Program-made: the position numbers and the translations under genes
Shown here: one piece after another, positions 52,658 to 64,000 of the stretch
Position numbering within the stretch: position 1 is the first letter of the stretch
How the letters are laid out: each line of letters opens with the position of its first letter
Assembly (NCBI GenBank): GCA_903813345.2
Contig: CAIIXF020000008.1
Span: 15,360,822 to 15,424,821, forward strand
Origin: Owenia fusiformis
Taxonomy: Eukaryota; Annelida; Polychaeta; Sabellida; Oweniidae
Direction: 5' to 3'
DNA: 64,000 nt
The notes under the pieces: generated by a model
The model's database searches: none
What the model was told of the DNA's origin: nothing
Seen by the model: the letters and a program-made list of their open reading frames with translations, nothing else

Positions 52658-55600
52658 CTATGATAACGTTGGTTCTGTAGATACAACAGTCACATAATCA
52701 GATGATGTTTTTGCTGAAGATCCATCATTAAATTTTATTTCTACACCATCATTGAATCTGATTGGTGGAGAACTAGCGCCATTCTCAGCATTGATGATGT
52801 CGACCCGAACATCAGAGCTGTTGGTGCGTGATGGCTTCTTCCTAGGCGGAGCTACTGGGGCATCATTACTGTTTATATCAGATTTGATTCTGCTAGTTGA
52901 GGTAGTATCAAGGTCGTCATGTTTCTTGATTGTGTATGAGCCCTTGCGTATTAATGTAGGTTCATCCAATGTGTAGGAGCCTTTGCGTATAAGTGGAGAT
53001 GGTTCGGTTTCATCTATGACTGGGATATCACTCTCAATGGTATATGAGCCGCGTCTTATTAACTGAGGCTGTGTGGGTGACACAGTATTCTCCTGGCTTG
53101 TTGAATCTCCTTTTTGGTTCTGCTTTTGGGAGATAAGATCATTCACATCAACAACAAATGCGGTTCCCCCAGAATGTGATTTCTGACTTTGTGAAGTATC
53201 AGTGTTATAGACAGCTTGAGCCGGGACTGCATGAAGGATATCCCCACCCTGCTTATTATCTATGTCCACAAAGAATGAGGTACCCCCTTTAGGAGAACCT
53301 TTAGGTGGCTCAGGGGCTGGCTCATCAGGCATGGACTCAAACTTGTCCATATCAATGTCAAATGCCATCCCTCCCCCTGACTTGCGTTGCACCAAAGGGG
53401 ATTCATTAATATCAAACTGTTTGGTTGATGCTTCAGGTTTTTTGGACTCTTCACTTGGTTTTTCTTTGAAATAGCCTTCTAAGATACTTTGGACAGCAGA
53501 ATCATTTTTCAAGAAATGAAATTTATCATTGTCAGTGTCTACAACTAGATTTGGAGGGTTTGCTGGGGTGTCAGCTTCTAGAGATTCTATGGTCAGGTTG
53601 GCATCATCTTCCATTTTCATTGAGGTAGATTCAACCGCTTTCAACTCATCTGCTAAACTAGGGGAGTCCATGTGTAAGGATGGTGCATCTAGACCCACAT
53701 AGCCACTTGGTACTTGAGGGTCTGTACCTACTTTAATGTCAGTGTCTATTTCACCACGCTGAATAACAATATTTTCTCCAATAGGTGGGGCTTCAACTGT
53801 GACATCAGCATCCTCATTCATTTTCAATAATGGAGTTGAAACTTTTGAAAGATCTGGAGTTTCAATTCTCAAATCAGGAGTTTCGGTTCGAATACTTGTG
53901 TCATCTTTGTTTGCCATCATTGACCAGTCTCCAGATGTTTCAAGCTCTGGGGACTTTCTTTCAGTTGCTATACTCAGAACATTCCCAACAATATCCTTTA
54001 GCTTACTCGCTGCATCTATCTGTGGGGGTTTCTTTACTGATATAGCTTCTATGGTGTCTTCAACTATAGGTGTACCGAGATTAACTTCTACTTCAGGCTC
54101 CTTTATATCCATTTTGGGTGCTTGTACCATAGGCTTGCTGAGCTCAAGGTCAAGTTTATTCTGTAATGCTGTTGTATCTTTCTCAATTAGGGGCACTGTG
54201 CTGGAGCCATTCAATACAATATTTTTTGCATGTTTCACTGGTGTGATAACCTCCTCATTGATCGGTGCTTCAAGATCAGCGTCCACTTTAACATTTGAGG
54301 TCACAATGTTTGTAACAACATCTTTAAAGCTCTCATCTTTCAGGTTCTCGGCTTCAATCTCGGCATCAGTTCTTGGAATAGGAATTTTAAAAAGAGGCAC
54401 TTCAGTATCTACTTTAGGAGCCTGAACATCTACTTTAGGGATATTAACATCTAGTTCCTGTGTCATAACTTCAGGAGCTGTCATATTAGGTGTTTCAAAG
54501 TCAACTTTGGGAGTTTCAATTTCAGGTATTTTTGTTTCAACTTCAACCTTATGGCTTTCATACTCAAGTTTAGGGGTTTCCATTGACATTTGTGGAACTG
54601 GGATATTTCCAAGAGCAAAATTGCTACACTCAACTTTAGGGGACTGAGCTGCAACAGTGATGGGATCTATAACTATTTTCTTTTCAGCTTCTGGAATGTC
54701 AACAGTAGGAGATTCAACATCTGTTTGTATGTCAACTCCTTGATTTGCAATATCTACTGTTGGTGGGTCAATGTCAACATTTGAAGTGCCTGTGTCCAAT
54801 TTTGGTGTATCCATTGAAAATTTCATGTTAGAATCTACTTTTTGAACATCAATGTCTGGTGAACCAACTGATAATAAAGGGCTGGAAATACTAGCTACTT
54901 GGACATATCCTGGGTCTGTTGTTGGGGAGTCTATTTCCAACTGGGGCTTGTTCATTGAAAGTGAAGGCATATTTGTGTCGGGTTTATCAATATTTGGGGT
55001 TTCCACTGACACTTGAGGTGTTGCAATATTTTCTACAGAAACATAACCAGCTCCAGCACCTGGTGCACCAAGGTCAACATTTGGGGTCTGTATTGTTTGT
55101 GTTTCAAGTTCCAAATTTGGTGTTTCTATGTTCATTTGAGGGGTATCCATAGTAACGCTTGATGTTTCTGTATTAACATTTGGTGTTTCCAAGGTAACAT
55201 TTGGTGTTTCCATGCTCAATTTAGGAGCTTGCGATGCTTCAACTGAAACTTGTGGGATTGCTGTAGTAACTTGCGGTGAATCAATATTTGCTATGTCAAC
55301 ATATCCAGCAGCTGGAGTTGAAGTTGAAAGTTGTGCCACAGGTGGAATTGAAGAGGGAAGTTGTGGAGGAGCAGCACCATCATCATCATCTGAGTCTTGG
55401 TAAGGGGTAGCCATGCTGCTCCCCTCTACATTCACCTCTGGTGATCCAAACCCAGTTTCTCCATCTTCAAAACTAAGTTTGAACATGTCCAATTTATCCC
55501 TGTCATCAAGTCCTTTGAAGATGTCCTCATATTCTTTTGGGTTTATTGTCATAGAGATATCTCGTGGGGGAGTAGGAGTTTCAGTTTCAGTGGAAATTTC

Positions 55601-58600
55601 CACACCACGTGTGACATTTGGGGTGGAAAATTCCGGAGCATCAGTGGAACTTTCCGTATTTAATTCAACATCAGTTAGAGCTACTGAAGCTCGGAGGGGT
55701 TGTCCAGTTGAGTCAACTGTCACGTAGCTACTGGGAATATCTGTAGGAGCTTCAGTTCGGGGCATTGCTTCAGTAGTAACATTTGGTACAATCTCATTCT
55801 GACCATCTCCCAGGGCTGGGTTAGAGTCCAACTGTTGAGCAGTCATAGCAACATTTGCATCATTATTAGCATTGTCTGATATAATGATGTTTGGAAGACT
55901 TGCAATTGTAGGCACATCACTGATAATCTCATTGATGACTGCAGGTGGTGGAGTGCTTGGTTTTTTAGGAAGCCTTTCAGACATGGAACGCTTATCCGTC
56001 CGTGATCGGATTTCACTCGCCCAGGCCCTTCTTTGCTTTAGTATGGGCTCCTTTCCAATCTTTGAAAGATCATCCAGTGATTGACTCCTGTATACAGGAT
56101 GATGAAGGTCTGAGCTGTCTAGTTTGGTGGCTTGTTTGTGGCTGGCTGGCGCTGTCTTCTGAAGTTGGATCGTGACAGGGTAAGGGGAAGCATAACTGAG
56201 TATCGTCAATGCATCCTCATACACCATGTTCTCGAACGATATGGTCAGACTCAGGATCCTGTCACCTGCAACACAGAAATAAGAATCTTTTAATTCTCAT
56301 TGTTATATCATGTTTCTATATTTAGGATCAAATATTTGAGTTTCAAAAATGATAGTATCAGGACTCCTAGAGTTCCACTAACGAAATTATCAGTTCCGAA
56401 CCATGGTTCACACAACACTGATATTGTCTCTTTAGTTGCAAACCACCAGTTCCTCTTTTCCAAACATATTTCTCCACTCAAACACTGATATCCCACATCC
56501 CAAACCACAAAGTTTGTGGTTTGCAGTGGAGAAATTTGTTCGGAGAGAGGAATTGGTGGTTCATGACTAAAGAATCAATATTCTCTTTGTGAGAACCGTG
56601 GTTAGCAAGGTTGGAACTGATCATCGCATTAGTTGAAGTCTATGAGGCCTGATTATGTTTTGTTAAAACATTCTGTTTTATATTTTATTGTATTTATAGA
56701 TGTCACTAGTTGAAAGTGGACTACCAACAATGAGTTAATGAAGACAGCAAGCCCCTTGTGAAGGAAAATTTTGGGTATGTTAATACTTGCTCAAAGATTT
56801 GTTGAAAACCCAGAACAAGCATTGAAGTTAAAAGAACAACATGTCATTTTATGGTCCATAAAATATATATTTTGACCAGATATAAAATATTTTCTGCTTA
56901 TGTGTTTTTGAATTTTTTAAATATCCAAAAGAAATGAACAGTGCTTCCTTACACTTGAAACGGTCAAAATGGTCATGTTGTATTAGCATTAGGATTACAG
57001 ATTTTGAAGAAGCTGAAACAGATTATAACATTTCCAATACACACAAACACATCCTGTACATGGATGTAACAGTACTTGAAGATCAGGGACTTGACATCTG
57101 AAAAATAATTTGAAACAAAACAGACCAAACTTAGGGTAGACCCAAATGATCAACATGATAAAAATAACAATTATTTATGAAATAATTAATATCTTTCAAA
57201 ATTCCAAGTGGATATATACATTTTGAATGAATACTTAATTCAAACTCAAGCTCAAGCTTCAAACCATGTACTTGAGGGCCCACAAAGCCATATGCTCTGA
57301 TTCCGTTTTAAGGATTCCCTTAACACAAACCATTCATAATTTAAGCTTATGTGTCAAACTCAATAGAAATCATCCTCTAAATATTATTTTACTGACTTGT
57401 CAGGGTTGGCCTACATTCTGTAGAGCTTGTCAAGCGTACTCTTTGACCAACTGCCAATAGAATACATTTATTTTAACAAACATGCCAAAAATGATGGATG
57501 TTTGGAGTCAAGTAAGCCAAGTAAAAGTGAAGGAATGTTGTAGGTTTGGCAAAATTTTATTAACCACTGTCAAGCCCATAGCCAGGGGGATTCAAACCCC
57601 CTCCCCTGACCAAAATTTCTTTCAAAATCATGGAGTTTTTCAGCATTCGGAGTACTTCTCAATTGATTTTGGCCATTTTTGGGCAAGTTATCAAAAGTGA
57701 ACCCCCCAGGGAAATTTTTAAAAAGTGACCCCCCCTTTGGCAAATCCTAGCTATGGGCCTGGCTATATCCTGTAGAACAATCATTTAATTATGAAACAGC
57801 CATATAAATACCAGTATATTGAATAGATATTACTTTTCAACAATACATAAAGTGTGCTGCTAATGGCCAACTAAAATGTTGATAAGCACACATTATGAGA
57901 TATATCATATCACACAGGCAGATCTAGGAAGCTTAAAACAGCCTTATGATTTGGACCTTAGGCCTCATTTTTGTAAAGATGGGATCTTATTTGGAAATAT
58001 GGATCTCAAACCACCCAAATTTTAAAAACCTAAATATGCTCACATGGCATGGTTAACATCTTGAATGAAATTAATTTATTCTGACCGACACAGACAATAA
58101 ATGTTACCTGATCTTTTCCAAATTTAACTGATCATCTAATTGCAAGATTGACTTTGATATAGAAATGACTCATATTCAACCCACAAAACATTCCAAACAG
58201 AAATAATCACCAAAAAGCACATCAAACCATAATTACAATAAACACAACAAAAAGAGCACTGCATAAATATTATTGAATTTGAAAAGAACGTTGACAGCAA
58301 AATATCAGCACCGAGAACATGAAACAACTTGTTTTTACAATTTGTACATTACTTGGCAGAAAGCTTGCTTCGAGCAATTATGAGCAGCTTCAATAATGAT
58401 AGAAGTACACGAGCAAGCAGCGGCATACCAACTAAAACTTGCCAAACTATGTACTAAATATGCACTATTAGTATTACACTGTATTGTCTAACATAACCTG
58501 CTGACATTATAGACAATAAAGCAGTTAAGTATCCATTCACAAAACATGAACCTTAACATTCCGCAACATTTTACCCTGACTCACCAACGTAGTTGGCAAC

Positions 58601-59969
58601 ACTATTCTCTGACTAGTACAGATATGATATATTTTGATGCTGAAGACATTTTAACAAGGCATTAACATGCAAAATGTAACCACTTGCCATTTGTTACAGA
58701 TAGATTCCAACCACCAAATGCTGACTGCTGAACACCAACCATCAAACATCAACTGCCAAACACCATCCACAAAAAGTAGGAGACTATAACAATATGTCAC
58801 CACTGTACAGGCTATACAGCATGAAATTATGAAGTAAACAAATGAGTAATGACCATTAATGCAACACAAAAAAATCATATTGATGGCTTATGTCAATATA
58901 GCCACAGCTTATGTTTTATATCTTATACAACTTATTACTGAACATCAATCCAAAATCAATATATTCCCCATTAAATCACAAATCAAAACTGAAATCATAA
59001 ACCAGATCTGGGATGACATTAACGACTTATTAATTAGTTTTAACTAATTAAAAATCAGACAACTTATTGATGGTATGATTTACCAAATTCCTTCCCAAGT
59101 CCCATCAAAATGTTTAACCAATTTCATTTATTGAAACTGAGACTAAGTGAACCAAATAATATGCTCTATTTGTTACATCATAATCATAAATGTACTTTAG
59201 ATCGAACAATCGCTATGAGCTGTTGTATAAGTAAATACACTGCCAGAATTTTTAAACCCATATTTCCTTATTATAGAAATAAAAGCATGCCAAAAACTTT
59301 AAATGAGCACATGGGAGACTTATCTAATGTTAATTGTATTTTGTCCTGCATTGGATCAACTCCAGGGATGTAATATAAATCACGATTAAACTGCATATAT
59401 TTTCATTTCATGTGTCATTCTTACAACTGCCCCTTTTATTTGTAGCAATCCTTCAGGATATACCCAGTATCAAAACACAACTCAGTACACAACACTATTC
59501 AGTGATCTCCCCAGCATTAAAGCTATTGGGCGCAGCACCCACTTGAGATTTTGAAAATAGGCTTGCACCCACCTGAAAATCCATTTGCACCCACTTGAAA
59601 AGGAGAAAAATCATGAAATATGAGCATATTTTGACCAATTTTGGACTGAATTGTGAAGAAGAGAATTTTGCACCCACCTGAGAAAAAAAAATCCAAGGGA
59701 GATCACTGCTATTTGTATCCAAATATGCAATATATATGCGGGCTGTACATTTTGTAAATATTTCCATAAATATGCATTTTCAATCTTATGATCTTCCAAT
59801 AGAACTACACTACAGAACCCATACCTGGTTTTATTTCACCACTCTCAATGGCAGGCCCTCTGTTGTGGACTTGACTTACAAATATCCCATCCCTCATGCT
59901 TCCACAGACATTGAAGCCCAAACCTATGATATCTTGGCTCTGAAGCTGGACACTGACTATCTCTGGATC
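52658..59969 (-). CDS. AHNAK/periaxin-like PDZ scaffold protein, 5' end not found
   Basis: Minus-strand exons 59825-59969 and 52658-56265 (phase 1 join) give 1250 codons to TAG. The PDZ domain spans the join: DPEIVSVQLQ, the carboxylate loop GLGF in IIGLGFNVCG, then GDRILSLTISFENMVYEDAL. A short PDZ at the start, a giant exon and long acidic repeats of the TPNVxxETPxV type are the layout of AHNAK and periaxin, cytoskeletal and membrane scaffolds. The C-terminus has three GGxxFxxDxD segments (near 53370, 53280, 53160) and three LIR(R/K)GSYT segments (near 53045, 52980, 52935), then a Pro-rich APPRKKPSR. RKGSYT suits basophilic kinases, but phosphorylation is inferred. No upstream exon was found before 64000; the first one may lie outside the window. 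Confidence 0.8.
57571..57761 (+). mobile_element. GTAGCCAGG-family element
   Basis: Ends CAAGCCCATAGCCAGG and CTAGCTATGGGCCTG, with the core CAAAATTTCTTTCAAAATCA. No exact target duplication; an older copy. Confidence 0.75.
58653..58745 (+). repeat. Dispersed AACATGCAAAATGT repeat
   Basis: ATTAACATGCAAAATGTAAC followed by CCATTTGTTACAGATAG and a run of ACCAACCATCAAAC-like repeats. Same family as 59998-60075 and 60222-60310. Confidence 0.6.
59500..59708 (+). mobile_element. CAGTGATCTCCC-family element, TSD CTATT
   Basis: The left end CAGTGATCTCCC and right end GGGAGATCACTG are perfect inverted copies. CTATT is repeated exactly at 59495-59499 and 59709-59713. The interior has CACCCACTTGA repeats. 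209 bp, non-coding; a truncated relative is at 32524-32660. Confidence 0.85.
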
Positions 59970-59997
59970 CTGAAATATAGACAGCAATGGTAAGTAA

Positions 59998-60075
59998 ACA
60001 AGGCATTAACATGAAAAATGGTACAACCTGTCATTTGTTACAGACACCAACCACCAACTGCTGAACACCAAACAC
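59998..60075 (+). repeat. Dispersed AACATGCAAAATGT repeat
   Basis: GGCATTAACATGAAAAATGG and CTGTCATTTGTTACAGACAC; same family as 58653-58745 and 60222-60310. Confidence 0.6.
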
Positions 60076-60221
60076 TAACCATGGTGGTAATGAAATAGCA
60101 AAGATTGATGTGTGCATATTCTTAAGTGCATGTATCTTATAACAATGACAATTGAATGAAGAGACTATATCACCTATAATGTAATATGAAACATTAAGGA
60201 CAATATAATAACATCAAAAGG

Positions 60222-60310
60222 TATCAACATGCAAAATGTCACCACCTGCCATTTGTTACAGATGCCAAACACCAAATGCCAAATGCCGAATACTAACTGC
60301 TGAACACAGT
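60222..60310 (+). repeat. Dispersed AACATGCAAAATGT repeat
   Basis: ATCAACATGCAAAATGTCAC, CCATTTGTTACAGATGCC and then ACACCAAATGCC-like runs. Confidence 0.65.
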
Positions 60311-63300
60311 CCAAAAAATGGTGGTGACATAATAACCATCACGATTATAACTCCCCTATTAGATGATAGGTTGTTGCTTGGGAAATAGAAAGATGTAATG
60401 AGTATCACAATGAGAGTAGGTATATACATGGAAGTCAAATTATTCAAAATGTTCAAAAGCCTTATTTCTTTTTATTTATCTCATAATCCTATAAATATTA
60501 GTTTACAAGTCACTCTGTCTTTTTATTCATCAAGGTCAAGGTGACATCACAATCACCTTGAAATTCTATACCATTTGAAAGAGGCGTATTGGATTTCTTG
60601 TTTTTATTTTCTGTTATAAAATCATTATAGACAATTTCAAGTTCATATCAGTCAGACAAATCTTAACCTTTAATTGAATAGATGCATGAACCTTTGAACT
60701 GAATAAAATGCAATACAAAACAGTGTAATTTTTACTTACAGACTTTGAATTAAAATAAATAACTGGCTTTTTATGATAATGCTATGATTTATAGTCAATT
60801 AGATTTTAGATAGGATCCACTCATGCAATTAATTAATATTTTCATGATTATATGCTACTCTATAAATGCAACTAGATCAACAAAAAAGAAAAACATAAGG
60901 GAGTAATTGAGAATTTAATTTTGCATGAATGTAAATGACTAGGTAGCATATTTCCCTATTGTTTTCTATAATAGTTTCCTTTGTATAATAATGAAGAGGA
61001 TAAAGCTTTGGGAAATATACTGAGGGAAAGACGAACATGTATTCACCTCAATAGAATGGAATATTTCTTCACAAAAAATCTTCACAATTTGAGGTATTCT
61101 GAAAGTGTTCACAATTTGGGGAGTTCATCTAAAGTATTCACAATTTAAAGTATTCATTCAAAGCTTGTTCCCAATTTAAAGTATTCATTCAAAAAGTGTT
61201 CCTAATTTAAAGTATTCATTCAAAAAGTGTTCCCAATTTAAAGTATTCATTCAAAAAGTGTTCCTAATTTAAAGAATTCATTCAAAAAGTGTTCCTAATT
61301 TAAAGTATTCATTCAAAAAGTGTTCCGAATTTAAGGTATTCATTCAAAAAGTGATCACAATTAAAGGTTTTTTCTTAAAACATTCAAAATTTAATACATT
61401 CACTTTACTTAAAATGTGTACATGTGCAAAGTGTACATGAATCTATATCCAAGTAACTAATAATGAGAATATATTTGCAATAACACAGATAAGATTTATA
61501 TATTTTTTCTATATTGCCAGATAGATATTATGATATTGAAATATAGATGAAGTAATAATGCAGAATGGCTCAATTTTTCAATAGAATATTAACATAGATT
61601 TCTACTTTGATCTGAAACAGGGATGACTTACCAATCAACTATGCTATGCTAAAGAGAACAAATTCAGATCAAACTGTAATATTCTATTCTACTAGTCTCT
61701 TGTGCATCTCTTTATGAAACATATAAAATGTGAAATTCTGAGAGAAATGTTTATGGATTTAATTTCAATTTGCAAAGTTGAAGCCAGCACAAATGTGTCC
61801 AATTAAGGAAGGTGAGGGTTGAAGGAATAATAATCCTCAACTTTACATACAGTGCTACGAAATGTAAGAAAGTTGTCCTACCCTATCTACCTTAAGGCAC
61901 CTCCTCAAGAAATGATTCTCACAGATTATCATAGGTAGAACCAATGCCCTGTTAACCATGAGCTGTTATAGACTTATAACTGCTCATTGTATAACTGGGG
62001 TACGGATACTACCCATTAATCTGATTTACTTCTCTTTATACATGTATATTTTAACAGTTTTTAGTGCTAGTGATTAGAGAACTCAAGACTGAATGACATA
62101 GTTTGTCATCAATGTCAATCTATATGTCAGATTATGTAACACTGTCATCTTAACACTCCGTTAACAATTTATTGGAAAATCAATATACATTGTCGTAGAG
62201 ACACTGATGGTACAAAGGATGAAATCTTAGTGAAAATAGAGCTTTTTGAAGATTTCACCCCGAAATCTTTATAACAAATCATCAATTTCATATGCGATAA
62301 AAATATAGTTAGGATGGTTTATGATTTATCAAAATGTAATAAGTAACACACATACAGCATATGAGAGAAACATTTATGAAAACGATATGCTAGTGAATAC
62401 TAATACAATCATTAAAATAAGTTTAACTCTATTTCGCCCACACAAGGAAATGCCCAGAGCCAAACTATTTTATATGTGAGACTTACATGCGAGTCTGTCC
62501 TTACCACTACATTAATAGCCCTTTCTAAGGTATTATGAGGTATTTCAAGAACCCATGTAGATAATATGAATGGATGAAACTAAATAAATCTAAAAATGAC
62601 ATTTTTCATTTGAGGCATTTTTTATTTTCTTGAACTATGCAGGGTTATAAAGTGCCATTGTCACAGGAGATTTATTAATGTTAAATCATTTTGCACTGAG
62701 TTGAAGCATGTTTGAAGAGAAGTTTTAATAGATGTATATTTAGAACCTCTTATTTTTAAAATTTGTAGAGATGGCATTTTCAATATTATGAGTCAAAATT
62801 TTTTGTTTAAGTCGGTCGCAAGATCTGACACTACCTTTAAATTCTAAGAAAGGGAAGGGGTCCCTTTAACACTATATTATATTTTATATTTTAGAAATTA
62901 AATCGGACATATTCTTTAATAACTTGACTTCATATTAATTTATGATATGCGGGTACATCCTCTAGTTCAAACATGAAAGAGAGACTGAAAGGTGGGGTCA
63001 ATTTACTAAAAGTGCATTTTAGTAATAAAAAATTTAAGATGATACATCAAACTTGAACTGTCATTTTGGGTTCTGATATATGTTACATTTCTTTCTTTAC
63101 ATAAACGATAACATATTTTCAAGGTAATTGTAATGTAATTGAATGAGTTTCATGTTGTGATTTTGGTATACCTGTTGACTTAAAACCCTGATTCCTGTTC
63201 AGTTTACCACACTATCCTCTTAGTATTACAGAGGATTTTAAATAAGATCTTATTAATCTCAAATGTAACTGATGGTCTGAAATTAATCCAAGCTCTTCCA

Positions 63301-64000
63301 AGGCAAAAGGTATACACCCTATACAGAACCATTATTTTCTGACTTAACAATGACCCTACATGTAATCTAAATGAGAAAGAGTATGTCCCACTAAAGAGCA
63401 AAGCAGGTCCTTATACCACCAGGACTGTAATTACAGTCTAATTGGTCTCATAAAAAATGGCTAGATCTATGAGATTATATGGAAATATATGAATACACTA
63501 CCAGGCAAGATATCACACATGGTGGGACTTGATGTGTATATTTACACCTGATCCATGAGTACATAAACTGAACAATTTGTACATTCATGAATCCTGTACC
63601 ATTTTCTAATGTATAATTTTGGGTTTATTTCTACTCATCTTACATGTAGTAAATAATGCTTTCTGAGTCTAGCCAAGTTGATTGTATCTTTATCTTGATT
63701 ATATGATTTTTGAATAAAAAGAGTTAATCATGACCATAATAGTCAGGTCATAATGCATTACTGTTGATGTCTGGGCTATTTTTTCCTGATGAATTTTTGG
63801 ATTATATATAAATGGAAGATTTTTTGTGAGAGTTTACAGTATACATTATGTATAAATCATTGGATGGACCTCCCCAGGTTGGCACAAATGAAGGGATGTG
63901 TTAACTCATGGGTAATTATAGGTTACTGGAACATAAATATTCAACATTCCCCGATCACGTGATATGTCAACTAGTCCCGTGAAAATACAATTCTCCTCAT
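60311..64000. other. Upstream sequence of the PDZ-protein gene
   Basis: AT-rich sequence searched on the minus strand for a first exon leading into the PDZ domain; none was convincing. The only structured part is the 31-bp array at about 61075-61380. Confidence 0.4.
61075..61380 (+). repeat. 31-bp minisatellite
   Basis: About nine copies of a unit starting AAAGTATTCATTCAAAAAGT followed by GTTCCTAATTT; the first and last copies are diverged. Confidence 0.85.

Larger units (their letters stand above)
56266..59824. other. Large intron of the PDZ-protein gene
   Basis: 3.6-kb intron. An inverted repeat around 56397-56600 pairs ACCATGGTTCACACAA-like and AACCACCAGTTCCTC-like stretches. It also holds transposon copies at 57571-57761 and 59500-59708 and a dispersed repeat at 58653-58745. 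No exon seen. Confidence 0.45.

Noticed and set aside
53799-54425. 208-aa plus-strand ORF
   Set aside because: Antisense to the giant PDZ-protein exon; biased composition mirrors the opposite coding strand.
58859-59373. Two neighbouring plus-strand ORFs as a possible gene
   Set aside because: No domain, no splice linkage, AT-rich composition, and inside an intron of the PDZ gene.

Overview
This 64-kb window is animal nuclear DNA. Its genes have many exons, the introns are AT-rich with GT...AG borders, and small DNA transposons are dense. The protein families and the rich non-autonomous transposon load suggest a marine invertebrate, possibly a deuterostome such as a hemichordate. That placement is an inference. 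Exons were assembled by hand from splice sites, phase continuity and family resemblance; nothing was searched.

Five host genes can be supported. (1) Minus strand, 801-2987: the 5' exons of a THUMPD2-like RNA methyltransferase, running off the left edge. (2) Plus strand, 6098-18873 (probable 5' UTR exon near 5181-5253): a complete 17-exon leishmanolysin-family (M8) zinc metallopeptidase of 854 aa, with a Thr-rich stalk, a SEA-like module, a transmembrane helix and a cytoplasmic tail. (3) Minus strand, 23102-39254: a complete 13-exon tryptophan 2,3-dioxygenase (TDO2, 412 aa), whose first coding exon is only 23 nt. (4) Plus strand, 45519-48211: a TRPV-like channel whose coding region is split by a 502-bp transposon and whose frame does not continue across it. 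(5) Minus strand, 52658-59969: an AHNAK/periaxin-like PDZ scaffold with one giant 3.6-kb exon; its 5' end is not identified.

Genes 1 and 2 are divergent (2.2 kb apart), 2 and 3 convergent, 3 and 4 divergent, and 4 and 5 convergent. They have no evident joint function.

The rest is introns and spacers filled with repeats. Many insertions can be resolved to the base with target-site duplications (TSDs): TA (mariner-type MITEs), TTAA (a foldback), 5 bp with CAC ends (two Transib-like elements), 5 bp with CAG ends (hAT5-like), 6 bp (hAT-like, in the channel gene), 9 bp (a Mutator-like family with long and short forms) and 7 bp (a 32-33 bp perfect hairpin found twice). Minisatellites include one at 26973-27794 made of about 19 copies of a TDO2 exon end plus its splice donor. 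Two LINE remnants are present. No LTR or virus-derived element, CRISPR array, rRNA or functional tRNA gene was recognised.
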